From: Pseudomonadota bacterium
Lineage (GTDB): Bacteria; Pseudomonadota; Gammaproteobacteria; Burkholderiales; Burkholderiaceae_C
Direction: 5' to 3'
DNA length: 20,998 nt
NCBI GenBank assembly: GCA_023410975.1
Contig: JAEYPG010000260.1
Location: 1 to 20,998 of the forward strand
The position numbers and the translations under genes are program-made. The notes beneath the pieces were generated by a model. That model had not been told where the DNA came from. It was given only the letters and a program-made list of their open reading frames with translations, and made no database searches. Below, piece by piece: positions 14,155-20,599 of the stretch. Position 1 is the stretch's first letter, and each line of letters starts with the position of its first letter.

Positions 14155-14820
14155 TCAATGCAGCGACGTCCGCTCCATCAACTCGTTGAGTTCCCAGGAC
14201 GTCACCGCCGCCTCCGGCGGATCGTCGCTGAGCACCACGCCGATCTGGCCGATGCTGGTCATCAGCTTGAACTCGCCGATGCCCATGCCCAGCACCATCT
14301 GCACGGCCATCGAGCCCGGCACGCCCTCGTCAAAAGGCGTCTGCGCCTCGTTGGGCGCGAAGCACACGATGTCGTACTTGCCCGCCTCTTCTTCGCTGGG
14401 CCTGGCGATGAAGCGAATGGCGTCGAACGCCACTTCCTGGCCGGCGAACTGCATGGTGCCGAAGCTCGAAATCACCTCCGGCGGCACCGGCGGCTTGAAG
14501 GCGCAGACCGTCAACCTGTCAGGCAAGGCCGGAGCGGCGTCAACCAGCGCCAGCACGGCATCAATGGCGTCCACATTGCAGCCGCAGGTGATGGCGAGCT
14601 GGATCAGGCCGCCGTTCGGCACCGGCGCCTGCGTGGCTTCGACACCCAGGCGCTCGTCAACCTCGCGGACGGCAGCGTCCAGGGTCTCCATGGCTGCGGT
14701 CACCTGGGTGACAACCTCTTCCCATCCGGCATCCTCCGGAGTGCACGACAGCGGCGCTCGCAGCACGTCCGCCTGCTCCAGCACGCTTTGCCAGAAATTG
14801 GCTGCCTTGGCCTGGTCCAT
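14155..14820 (-). CDS. hypothetical protein, DUF695-like
   Basis: This is a 221-residue acidic soluble protein without signal peptide or membrane segments. It opens FWQSVLEQADVLR. A region NGGLIQLAITCGCNVDAIDA leads into VLALVDAAPALPDRLTVCAF, then KYDIVCFAP and a C-terminal LGMGIGEFKLMTSIGQIGVV block. This succession resembles DUF695-type proteins, whose function is unknown; the match is from memory of the pattern and is tentative. The ATG at 14820 has AGAGGA six bases upstream, which supports the start. It diverges from the amidohydrolase gene across a 189-base spacer containing repeated CGCCTTG motifs. Nothing links it functionally to its neighbours. Confidence 0.65.
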   Translation of the reverse strand: MDQAKAANFWQSVLEQADVLRAPLSCTPEDAGWEEVVTQVTAAMETLDAAVREVDERLGVEATQAPVPNGGLIQLAITCGCNVDAIDAVLALVDAAPALPDRLTVCAFKPPVPPEVISSFGTMQFAGQEVAFDAIRFIARPSEEEAGKYDIVCFAPNEAQTPFDEGVPGSMAVQMVLGMGIGEFKLMTSIGQIGVVLSDDPPEAAVTSWELNELMERTSLH

Positions 14821-14833
14821 GAAGTTCCTCTTG

Positions 14834-14870
14834 CGCGCCTTGCGACGCCTTGATCCGTTGACAAGGCGCG
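14834..14870. promoter_or_regulatory. CGCCTTG repeat cluster upstream of the DUF695-like gene
   Basis: CGCCTTG occurs at 14836-14842 and 14846-14852, ten bases apart, and inverted as CAAGGCG at 14862-14868. The outer pair extends to 9-base arms (CGCGCCTTG 14834-14842, CAAGGCGCG 14862-14870). The cluster lies just before the start of the minus-strand gene, where a repressor or an mRNA structure could act. No protein can be assigned. Confidence 0.35.
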
Positions 14871-14909
14871 AAGGATACGCCGTGCGGCAATTCGCCCAGA
14901 GTGGCCGTG

Positions 14910-14936
14910 AGGGTCGTCCAAGCGCCGCTTGACCCT
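14910..14936. other. bulged hairpin upstream of the amidohydrolase
   Basis: CAAGCGCCGCTTG forms an inner stem and AGGGT/ACCCT an outer one, with a CGTC bulge. It lies 74 bases before the amidohydrolase start in the divergent spacer. It has no T-run, so an operator or leader structure is as likely as chance in GC-rich DNA. Confidence 0.25.
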
Positions 14937-15009
14937 GCGCCCAAACGCTGCTTCTTCAAACCGCATCGCCGCGCGAGTAAGGTTCGTGCCCCGCTTGCAG
15001 GAGATCTGC

Positions 15010-16455
15010 ATGGCACACCGGCTCCACCCTCGCTGCCTGCCCATCAAGCTGGACAGCACCTCCAATGGCGAATTCGCCCCGGTGCCGTTGGGCGCCACCG
15101 CGGTGCAGGCCCGCGCGAGCGCGGCAGCCGCCATCGACGACGCGGTGCGCCGGCTCGGCATGTCGCGGCGCGAGTACCTCGTGTCGCTGCTGGGGGCGGC
15201 AGCCACGCTGGCCGCCTTCGATCGCGCGTTCGCCGGCGCCGGTTCGCACGGTGGCCGCTTCGTGCTCCCGGCGCAGGCGCCCTTCGAGCTGGCCGCGGCG
15301 CAGGAGGCCATCGGCGGCGACGAGTTCATCTTCGACGTGCAACTGCACCACGTGAACCCGCGGGGCGCCTGGCGCCGGCGCGCCGGCCCGGATGCGCTGC
15401 GGAACTTTCCCAACAGCGCCTGCGGCAAGGCCGACCATGTGGAGTGTTTCTCCAGCGGCGCGCTGCTCAAGGACGTGTTCCTGGACAGCGACACGGCCAT
15501 GGGCGTGCTCTCGCACGTGCCGGGCGGCTCCGACACCAACCCGCTGGACTTCGAGGCCGCCGGAGCTACACGGGCTGCCGCCAAGGCGCTCGACGGCACC
15601 GAGCGGCTGCTGCTGCACGGCCGCTGCATGCCCACGCTGCCCGGCGAGCTCGACGGCATGGACGCGCAGGTTGCCCGCTTCCCCGTGGCTGCGTTCAAGA
15701 CCTACACCCAGTTCGGGCCGAGCGACGGCCCGGCCGGCTTCTTCCTGGATGACGACCGCTTCGGCACGCCGTTCATCGAGCGCGCCCGCAAACTGGGCGT
15801 CAAGCGCATCGCCGTGCACAAGGGCCTGCCCTTCGGGGCGCGCGGCATGGAGTACTCCAGCGCCCGCGACATCGGCCCCGCCGCCAAGCGGCATCCGGAC
15901 ATGGCTTTTCTCGTCTACCACTCGGGCTTCGACCCCGGCATGCGCGAAGGCCCCTTCGATCCCGACGCCCGCCTGGGCGTGGACGTGCTGCTGCGCTCGG
16001 TGCAGGAGGCGGGCAACCCGCCCAACGTGTTCGCCGAGCTGGGCAGCACCTGGCGCTTCGTCATGCGCGACCCGGACCAGGCGGCACACCTGATGGGCAA
16101 GCTGCTGCTGGTCTTCGGCGAGGACCGCATCCTCTGGGGCACCGACTCGGTCTGGTATGGCAGCCCCCAGGACCAGATCCAGGCCTTCCGCGCGTTCCAG
16201 ATCAGCTCCGAGTTCCAGAGCCGCTACGGCTATCCGGCGCTGACCCCGGCGATCAAGCGCAAGGTCTTCGGGCTCAACGCGGCGCGGGTGTACGGCCTGC
16301 AGCCCGAGGCCCTGCGCCGCAAGCTGGGCAAGGACCCCGTACAGCGGCGCAAGGCTGAGTACCTCAACGACCCGCGGCCCTCCTTCGCCACCTACGGCCC
16401 GCGCGACCGGGCCGAGTTCCTGGCGTTCAGGCGCTGGCAGGGCGGGCTGCCGTAG
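15010..16455 (+). CDS. amidohydrolase family protein (TIM-barrel metal hydrolase) with Tat-like signal
   Basis: This is a 481-residue member of the amidohydrolase-2 superfamily, which covers decarboxylases and hydrolases of aromatic and lactone substrates. Metal-site features are visible: FIFDVQLHHVNP (His113/His114) at the first barrel strand, LVYHSGFDPG in the middle, and ILWGTDSVWYG with the late Asp. A twin-arginine-like signal SRREYLVSLLGAAATLAAFD sits at residues 52-71, followed by RAFAGA, preceded by an unusually long N-region of about 50 residues. The ATG at 15010 has GGAGA immediately upstream; an in-frame extension to 14929 lacks support. An alternative is that the real signal starts at Met51. 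The stop is one base from the stop of the converging DUF2474 gene. Substrate unknown. Confidence 0.82.
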   Translation: MAHRLHPRCLPIKLDSTSNGEFAPVPLGATAVQARASAAAAIDDAVRRLGMSRREYLVSLLGAAATLAAFDRAFAGAGSHGGRFVLPAQAPFELAAAQEAIGGDEFIFDVQLHHVNPRGAWRRRAGPDALRNFPNSACGKADHVECFSSGALLKDVFLDSDTAMGVLSHVPGGSDTNPLDFEAAGATRAAAKALDGTERLLLHGRCMPTLPGELDGMDAQVARFPVAAFKTYTQFGPSDGPAGFFLDDDRFGTPFIERARKLGVKRIAVHKGLPFGARGMEYSSARDIGPAAKRHPDMAFLVYHSGFDPGMREGPFDPDARLGVDVLLRSVQEAGNPPNVFAELGSTWRFVMRDPDQAAHLMGKLLLVFGEDRILWGTDSVWYGSPQDQIQAFRAFQISSEFQSRYGYPALTPAIKRKVFGLNAARVYGLQPEALRRKLGKDPVQRRKAEYLNDPRPSFATYGPRDRAEFLAFRRWQGGLP

Positions 16456-16456
16456 C

Positions 16457-16588
16457 TCACGGCGACAGGCCCGCGGCGCGCATCAGCAGCTTCAGCGCCC
16501 CGGCCACGCCCGCCATGGCCGCCACGCTGGCCAGCCAGATCAGCAGCAGCCAGCCCAGCCGCCGCCGCCTTGGAGAGCAAGGAAACAT
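16457..16588 (-). CDS. DUF2474-like small subunit of the CIO quinol oxidase
   Basis: This is a 43-residue protein with a basic N-terminus (SPRRRR) and one transmembrane helix (LGWLLLIWLASVAAMAGVAG), ending ALKLLMRAAGLSP. That is the DUF2474 pattern, found as a third gene after cioAB in many proteobacteria and comparable in role to CydX. The start at 16588 is 20 bases after the cioB stop and has AGGTGA upstream, so it belongs to the cio operon. It is easily missed because of its length and because a longer overlapping frame runs through cioB. Its stop is separated by a single base from the stop of the converging amidohydrolase gene, leaving no room for a terminator between them. Confidence 0.8.
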   Translation of the reverse strand: MFPCSPRRRRLGWLLLIWLASVAAMAGVAGALKLLMRAAGLSP

Positions 16589-16608
16589 GGGCTTCACCTG
16601 CGCCGGGC

Positions 16609-17616
16609 TCAGTGGTAGCCGTCGCCGCGGCGCACCTTGCCGCGGAACACCCAGTAGCCCCAGGCCGTGTACATCAGAATCACCGGGACGATCAGCAGCG
16701 CGCCCACCAGCGCGAAGCCCAGGCTCTGCGGCGGACCGGCGGCCTGCCAGATCGACAGGCCCGGCGGGATGATGTGGGGCCACAGGCTGATCCCAAGGCC
16801 CGTGTAGCCCAGGAAGACCAGCAGCAGCGTGAGCATGAAGGGCGCCGCGTGGGCCTGGCTGCGCAGTGCCCGGTGCAGCCAGAGCATCGCCAGGGCGACC
16901 AGCACCGGCACCGGCAGGAACCACGGCAGGTTGGGCAGCGCGAACCAGCGACGGGCGATGGCCTCGTGCGTCAGCGGCGTCCAAATGCTGACCACGACGA
17001 TGAAGGCCAGCAGCACCCAGGCCAGCGGCCGGGTGATGCGGCGCATGCGCTGCTGCAGCGCGCCCTCGGTCTTCAGGATCAGCCAGGTGCTGCCCAGCAA
17101 CGCGTAGGTGCTCACCAAGCCCAGGCCGGTGAGCAGCGGAAAGGGGCCGATCCAGTCCAGCGCCCCGCCGGCGAACTGCCCGTCCCGCATCGGCACGCCC
17201 TGGATGAAGCCGCCCAGCGTCACGCCCTGGAAGAAGGTGGCGACGAAGGAGCCGCCGATGAAGGCCTTGTCCCACAAGTGCTGCCGGTGCGCCTGGGCCT
17301 TGAAGCGGAACTCGAAGGCCACGCCGCGGAAGATCAGCCCGATGAGCATGAGGATCAGCGGCAGGTAGAAGGCGCTCAGCACCACGGCGTAGGCCAGCGG
17401 GAACGCCGCCAGCAAGCCCGCGCCGCCCAGCACCAGCCAGGTCTCGTTGCCGTCCCACACGGGCGCGACGGTGTTCATCATCACGTCGCGGTCGTGCTTG
17501 TCTGGGACCAGCGGAAACAGGATTCCGATGCCCAGATCGAAGCCGTCCATGACGACGTACATCATCACGCCGAACAGGATGATGAGCGCCCACAGCAGGG
17601 GCAGGTCGATTCCCAT
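16609..17616 (-). CDS. cioB: cytochrome bd-type (cyanide-insensitive) quinol oxidase subunit II
   Basis: This is a 335-residue inner-membrane protein with about eight transmembrane helices, the structural partner of the haem-carrying subunit I. The N-terminus PLLWALIILFGVMMYVVMDG followed by FDLGIG, and the block APVWDGNETWLVLGGAGLLA, are characteristic of CydB/CioB. A later block FLGYTGLGISLWPHIIPPGL is typical of the CIO branch, and the length matches CioB better than the ~379-residue E. coli CydB. The start at 17616 has GGAG upstream within the end of cioA and lies one base after the cioA stop, so the genes are translationally coupled. No cydDC exporter genes are in the window. Confidence 0.93.
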   Translation of the reverse strand: MGIDLPLLWALIILFGVMMYVVMDGFDLGIGILFPLVPDKHDRDVMMNTVAPVWDGNETWLVLGGAGLLAAFPLAYAVVLSAFYLPLILMLIGLIFRGVAFEFRFKAQAHRQHLWDKAFIGGSFVATFFQGVTLGGFIQGVPMRDGQFAGGALDWIGPFPLLTGLGLVSTYALLGSTWLILKTEGALQQRMRRITRPLAWVLLAFIVVVSIWTPLTHEAIARRWFALPNLPWFLPVPVLVALAMLWLHRALRSQAHAAPFMLTLLLVFLGYTGLGISLWPHIIPPGLSIWQAAGPPQSLGFALVGALLIVPVILMYTAWGYWVFRGKVRRGDGYH

Positions 17617-17617
17617 C

Positions 17618-19057
17618 TCAAGCTCCTTGCACGGCGCCCTGGCCGTTCATCTCGTCCATGCGCTCGGCCACGCCGCTCAGCGGCCGCATCGGTTGGTGCG
17701 GCTGACCGGGCCCGCCGGGGTTGGGCAGCAGCCCTTCGTTCACCTTGGGCCCCTTGCTGATGAGCCGCAGCGCATAGCCCGTGCCGGCACCGAAGACGAC
17801 CAGGTACACCGCCACGAACAGCGCCAGCGTGAAGCTCAGGGCCTCGGCGCTGTGCGCCGAAGCGGCGTCCGCCGTGCGCATCAGCCCGTAGACCACCCAC
17901 GGCTGGCGGCCGACCTCGGTGGTGAACCAGCCGGCCAGGAGGGCCACCAGCCCACTGGGGCCCATCCACAAGGCAAAGCGCAGGAAGGCCCGGGACTCGA
18001 AGAGCCGTCCGCGCCAGCGCAGCCACAGCCCGCCCAGCGCCAGGGCGATCATCAAGAGGCCCAGCCCCACCATGAGGCGGAAGGTCCAGAACACGACCGT
18101 CGCATTGGGCCGGTCCTGCGGCGGGAAGTCCTTGAGGCCCGGGAACTGTCCGTCCCAGCTGTGCGTCAGCAGCAGGCTGCCGAGCCGGGGCACTTCCAGG
18201 GCGAAGCGGGTCTGCTCCGCCTCCATGTCGGGCAAGCCGAAGAGCACCAGCGGCACGCCTTCGCCCGGATGGTTCTGCCAGTGGCCCTCGATGGCCGCCA
18301 GCTTGGCCGGCTGGTGCTGCAGCGTGTTGAGCCCGTGCAGGTCGCCGATGAAGGCCTGCAGCGGCGCGGCCACCAGCAGCATGCCCAGCGCCATGGCGAA
18401 CATCTTGCGCACGGGCTCGCTGTCACGGCGGCGCAGCAGCTGCAGCGCCGCGGCGGCGGCCACGACCAGTGCGGTCGCCACGAAGGCCGCGACCACCATG
18501 TGCGCCAGCCGGTAAGGGAAGGAGGGGTTGAAGATCACCTGCAGCCAGTCCACCGGCACCACGCGCCCGTCGACGATGGCGTGGCCCTGCGGCGTGTGCA
18601 TCCAGCTGTTGGAAGCCAGGATCCAGGTGGCCGAGACCAGCGTGCCCACGGCCACCATCACCGTGGAGAGGAAGTGCAGGCCCGGCCCGACGCGGTTGAG
18701 GCCGAACAGCATCACGCCCAGGAAGCCGGCTTCCAGGAAGAAGGCCGTGAGCACCTCGTAGGCGAGCAGCGGTCCGGTGATGCCGCCGGCGAAGCGGGAG
18801 AACTCGCTCCAGTTGGTGCCGAACTGGTAGGCCATGACCAGGCCCGACACCACGCCCATGCCGAAGGCGACGGCAAAGATTTTGAGCCAGTAGTGGTAGA
18901 GGTCGAGATAGACCGGCTTGCCGGTGCGCAGCCAGGCGCCTTCGAGCACGGCCAGGAAGCTGGCCAGTCCGATGGTCAGGGCCGGAAAGACGATGTGGAA
19001 GGAAACGGTGAACCCGAACTGGATCCGGGCGAGCAGCAAGGCATCGAAATCGAACAT
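17618..19057 (-). CDS. cioA: cytochrome bd-type (cyanide-insensitive) quinol oxidase subunit I
   Basis: This is a 479-residue subunit carrying the three haems and the quinol site. Expected ligands are present: His21 (VSFHIVFPALTIG), His186 (PYRLAHM) and Met329 (FWTFRLMVGLG). The conserved acids Glu101 and Glu109 lie in GPLLAYEVLTAFFLEAGFLG. The quinol-binding segment QPAKLAAIEG has Lys252 and Glu257, matching E. coli CydA numbering. The loop between this segment and Met329 is short, and GWFTTEVGRQPWVVYGLMRT is typical, which marks the cyanide-insensitive (CIO) branch. The ATG at 19057 has AGGA seven bases upstream; an extension to 19090 lacks support. Reduction of oxygen to water at the membrane without proton pumping is expected, giving respiration resistant to cyanide and probably to NO. 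Confidence 0.94.
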   Translation of the reverse strand: MFDFDALLLARIQFGFTVSFHIVFPALTIGLASFLAVLEGAWLRTGKPVYLDLYHYWLKIFAVAFGMGVVSGLVMAYQFGTNWSEFSRFAGGITGPLLAYEVLTAFFLEAGFLGVMLFGLNRVGPGLHFLSTVMVAVGTLVSATWILASNSWMHTPQGHAIVDGRVVPVDWLQVIFNPSFPYRLAHMVVAAFVATALVVAAAAALQLLRRRDSEPVRKMFAMALGMLLVAAPLQAFIGDLHGLNTLQHQPAKLAAIEGHWQNHPGEGVPLVLFGLPDMEAEQTRFALEVPRLGSLLLTHSWDGQFPGLKDFPPQDRPNATVVFWTFRLMVGLGLLMIALALGGLWLRWRGRLFESRAFLRFALWMGPSGLVALLAGWFTTEVGRQPWVVYGLMRTADAASAHSAEALSFTLALFVAVYLVVFGAGTGYALRLISKGPKVNEGLLPNPGGPGQPHQPMRPLSGVAERMDEMNGQGAVQGA

Positions 19058-19544
19058 GGGCTGTCCTGAGGAAGCGCCGCGCTGCAGCACGGCCCAGGAG
19101 CGGGGCCACCTTGGGTACTGCTTCGCGAAGCCAAACCGTGGCGGCCACGGGCTCCGGTCTTCAGGGCGCTAGGCGACAGCGCGCGGCGTCCTGCATGGAA
19201 GTCGCCACGATACGGACCGGACGGAAATCAAAACAGATTCAGCTGGCCTGCTTTTCTTGCATATCAGATGTGCGTGCCAGGGTCATGCGGCCCTGGAGAC
19301 GCAGCAGGAAGTACAGAGATTCTGACGCCATATCGACGCTGATACGGCCGGCCTGGAGAGCCCCCAATTGAGCCGTAACAGATGCCATTTCGGTGTAACC
19401 CTGCCTGTCCGCGGTGCGGCGCGATTCACGCTCCGAGGCTCGCTCGCATCTGAGCTGCATCAGCAGCAGGCCATCTGAGCCTTACGTGCCCTGGAAGCGC
19501 ATGCAACGATCCCGGCTTGCCGGCCCGTTGCCGCCTGTCCGTTC
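19058..19544. other. divergent intergenic region between cioA and the norE-like gene
   Basis: This 487-base region must hold the promoters for the cio operon and the norEF-like pair. I found no FNR/ANR box (TTGAT-N4-ATCAA) and no clear sigma70 promoter. A direct repeat CATCTGAGC occurs at 19447-19455 and 19472-19480, 25 bases apart. A minus-strand ORF inside it is listed separately. Confidence 0.4.
19239..19460 (-). CDS. hypothetical small protein, uncertain
   Basis: This minus-strand ORF of 73 codons lies between the divergent cioA and norE-like genes. The second half, from an internal Met, reads MASVTAQLGALQAGRISVDM and then ASESLYFLLRLQGRMTLA, a plausible amphipathic helical protein of 49 residues. 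The first 24 residues are Arg/Glu-rich and look less natural. Neither start has a convincing Shine-Dalgarno sequence. I recognise no family. It could be real, or a chance frame in a long regulatory region. Confidence 0.3.
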   Translation of the reverse strand: MQLRCERASERESRRTADRQGYTEMASVTAQLGALQAGRISVDMASESLYFLLRLQGRMTLARTSDMQEKQAS

Positions 19545-20153
19545 ATGACTTCGATCGCCTGCGCCCTTGATGACGCGCCCGATGAGGGCGCCGTGCCCGA
19601 CCACACGCTGCCCGGCCACCGCGCCATGTGGGTAGGCATCTGTCTGGAGTTCCTGGAGTTCGCCGTGTTCTTCGCGGTCTACTTCAGCGCGCGCTGGTTC
19701 GACCCGGCCGCATTCCAGGCGGGCGCCAGCCGCCTGTGGACCACCGGCGGGTTCCTGGTCACGGTGGCAATGGTCAGCAGCGGCTACCTGCTGACCCGCG
19801 TGCTGCACAGCATGCGGGCCGGCCAGCGCCAGGCCGCGAAGGGCTGGCTGGCGCTGGCCCTGCTCGTCGGCCTGGCCTATCCGGTGCTCAAGCTGCTGGA
19901 GTGGCGCTGGAATGCGGCACAGGGGTTGGACGCCACTTCGGGCCTGTTCGTGGCCGTCTACTACTACCTGACCATCAACCACTTCATCCATGCCTGCTGG
20001 GGCTTGCTGGGCATGGGCTACGGCTTGGCGCGGCTGTCCGCCGGCAGCTACTCGGTGCAGGACCACCGCGGCCTGGAGTCGCTGGCCCTCTACTGGCATG
20101 CCACCGATCTGGTGTGGCTCATGCTCTTTGGTCTCTTCTACGCCTTCGCTTGA
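19545..20153 (+). CDS. NorE-like haem-copper oxidase subunit III family protein
   Basis: This is a 202-residue membrane protein with about five transmembrane helices. Family features are the first helix MWVGICLEFLEFAVFFAVYF with its conserved Glu residues, TTGGFLVTVAMVSSGYLLTR, VAVYYYLTINHFIHACWGLL, and a final HATDLVWLMLFGLFY, which matches the C-terminal helix of COX3/NorE proteins. NorE is an accessory protein of nitric oxide reductase in denitrifiers. No norC or norB is present in the window, so this copy is an orphan here. It is divergent from the cioAB oxidase operon. The ATG at 19545 has no strong ribosome-binding site. The stop TGA overlaps the next gene's ATG by one base, so the pair is coupled. 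A true cytochrome oxidase subunit III role is a less likely alternative. Confidence 0.8.
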   Translation: MTSIACALDDAPDEGAVPDHTLPGHRAMWVGICLEFLEFAVFFAVYFSARWFDPAAFQAGASRLWTTGGFLVTVAMVSSGYLLTRVLHSMRAGQRQAAKGWLALALLVGLAYPVLKLLEWRWNAAQGLDATSGLFVAVYYYLTINHFIHACWGLLGMGYGLARLSAGSYSVQDHRGLESLALYWHATDLVWLMLFGLFYAFA

Positions 20154-20449
20154 TGACACGCGCCTCTCTCTTCCCGGGCCTCCGTCCGGCCACGTTGGCG
20201 TGGTGGGCGTTGCTGGCGCTCAGCGCCGCGGGCATCCAGGCGGCCGGCCTGGGCCACCAGGCGCAGGAGCGCCTGTGGCTGGCGCTGGCCGTTGCGGCGC
20301 TGTGCGCGCTCAAGGCCGAGCTGGTGATCCGCCACTACCTGGAAGCCCGGCGGGCCGGCCCGGTGTTCCACGCGCTGGTGCGCCTGTTCGCGCTGCTGGC
20401 GCCGGTGCTGCTGGCCGCGAGCGCCCTACGCGAGGCTGCGTTGGGCTGA
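20153..20449 (+). CDS. NorF-like / COX4-type small membrane protein
   Basis: This is a 98-residue protein with three predicted transmembrane helices: about 14-32 (ATLAWWALLALSAAGIQAAG), 41-58 (LWLALAVAALCALKAELVIR) and 75-93 (LVRLFALLAPVLLAASAL). The segment ALKAELVIRHYLEAR is characteristic of the NorF and bacterial COX4 (cytochrome c oxidase subunit IV-like) proteins that accompany NorE. The start overlaps the norE-like stop as TGATG, so translation is coupled. Its role is presumably to stabilise or assemble a membrane oxidase or reductase together with the NorE-like protein; the catalytic partner is not in the window. Confidence 0.75.
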   Translation: MTRASLFPGLRPATLAWWALLALSAAGIQAAGLGHQAQERLWLALAVAALCALKAELVIRHYLEARRAGPVFHALVRLFALLAPVLLAASALREAALG

Positions 20450-20485
20450 AACCCGGGCCGGCTCATCCCGACTTCAACTCATCAG

Positions 20486-20580
20486 TGAAAGATCACCGTT
20501 CGCCCTGAGCTTGTCGAAGGGCTTGTTGGCCGGCTGCGCCGGGGGCTTCGACAGGCTCAGCCCGAACGGGCGTTCTTTCA
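20486..20580. repeat. REP-like dispersed inverted repeat, possible bidirectional terminator
   Basis: The left arm CCGTTCGCCCTGAGCTTGTC followed by GAAGGGC (20496-20522) is mirrored by the right arm (20542-20569) with few mismatches, and outer TGAAAGA/TTCTTTCA ends extend it. The core CTGAGC(T/C)TGTCGAAG is a motif I know as widely dispersed in beta- and other proteobacterial genomes. It lies exactly between two converging genes, where such elements usually sit, and could end transcription from both sides. Confidence 0.75.
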
Positions 20581-20599
20581 GTGCCAAAGAGAACTGAAG

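Noticed and set aside
14956..16089. 377-codon minus-strand ORF opposite the amidohydrolase
   Set aside because: It is an antisense shadow. The amidohydrolase frame has a ribosome-binding site and metal-binding motifs; this one has neither.
16457..17593. 378-codon minus-strand ORF spanning cioB in another frame
   Set aside because: Only its last 43 codons, which form the DUF2474-like gene with its own start and ribosome-binding site, are credible. The rest is out of frame with cioB.
17447..19069. 540-codon plus-strand ORF opposite cioA
   Set aside because: The product is low-complexity His/Gln/Gly/Arg-rich sequence and lies wholly opposite a canonical oxidase subunit.
19447..19480. Direct repeat CATCTGAGC twice, 25 bases apart, upstream of the norE-like gene
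   Set aside because: A nine-base repeat in this setting may be chance and has no symmetry or known regulator; not called as a regulatory site.
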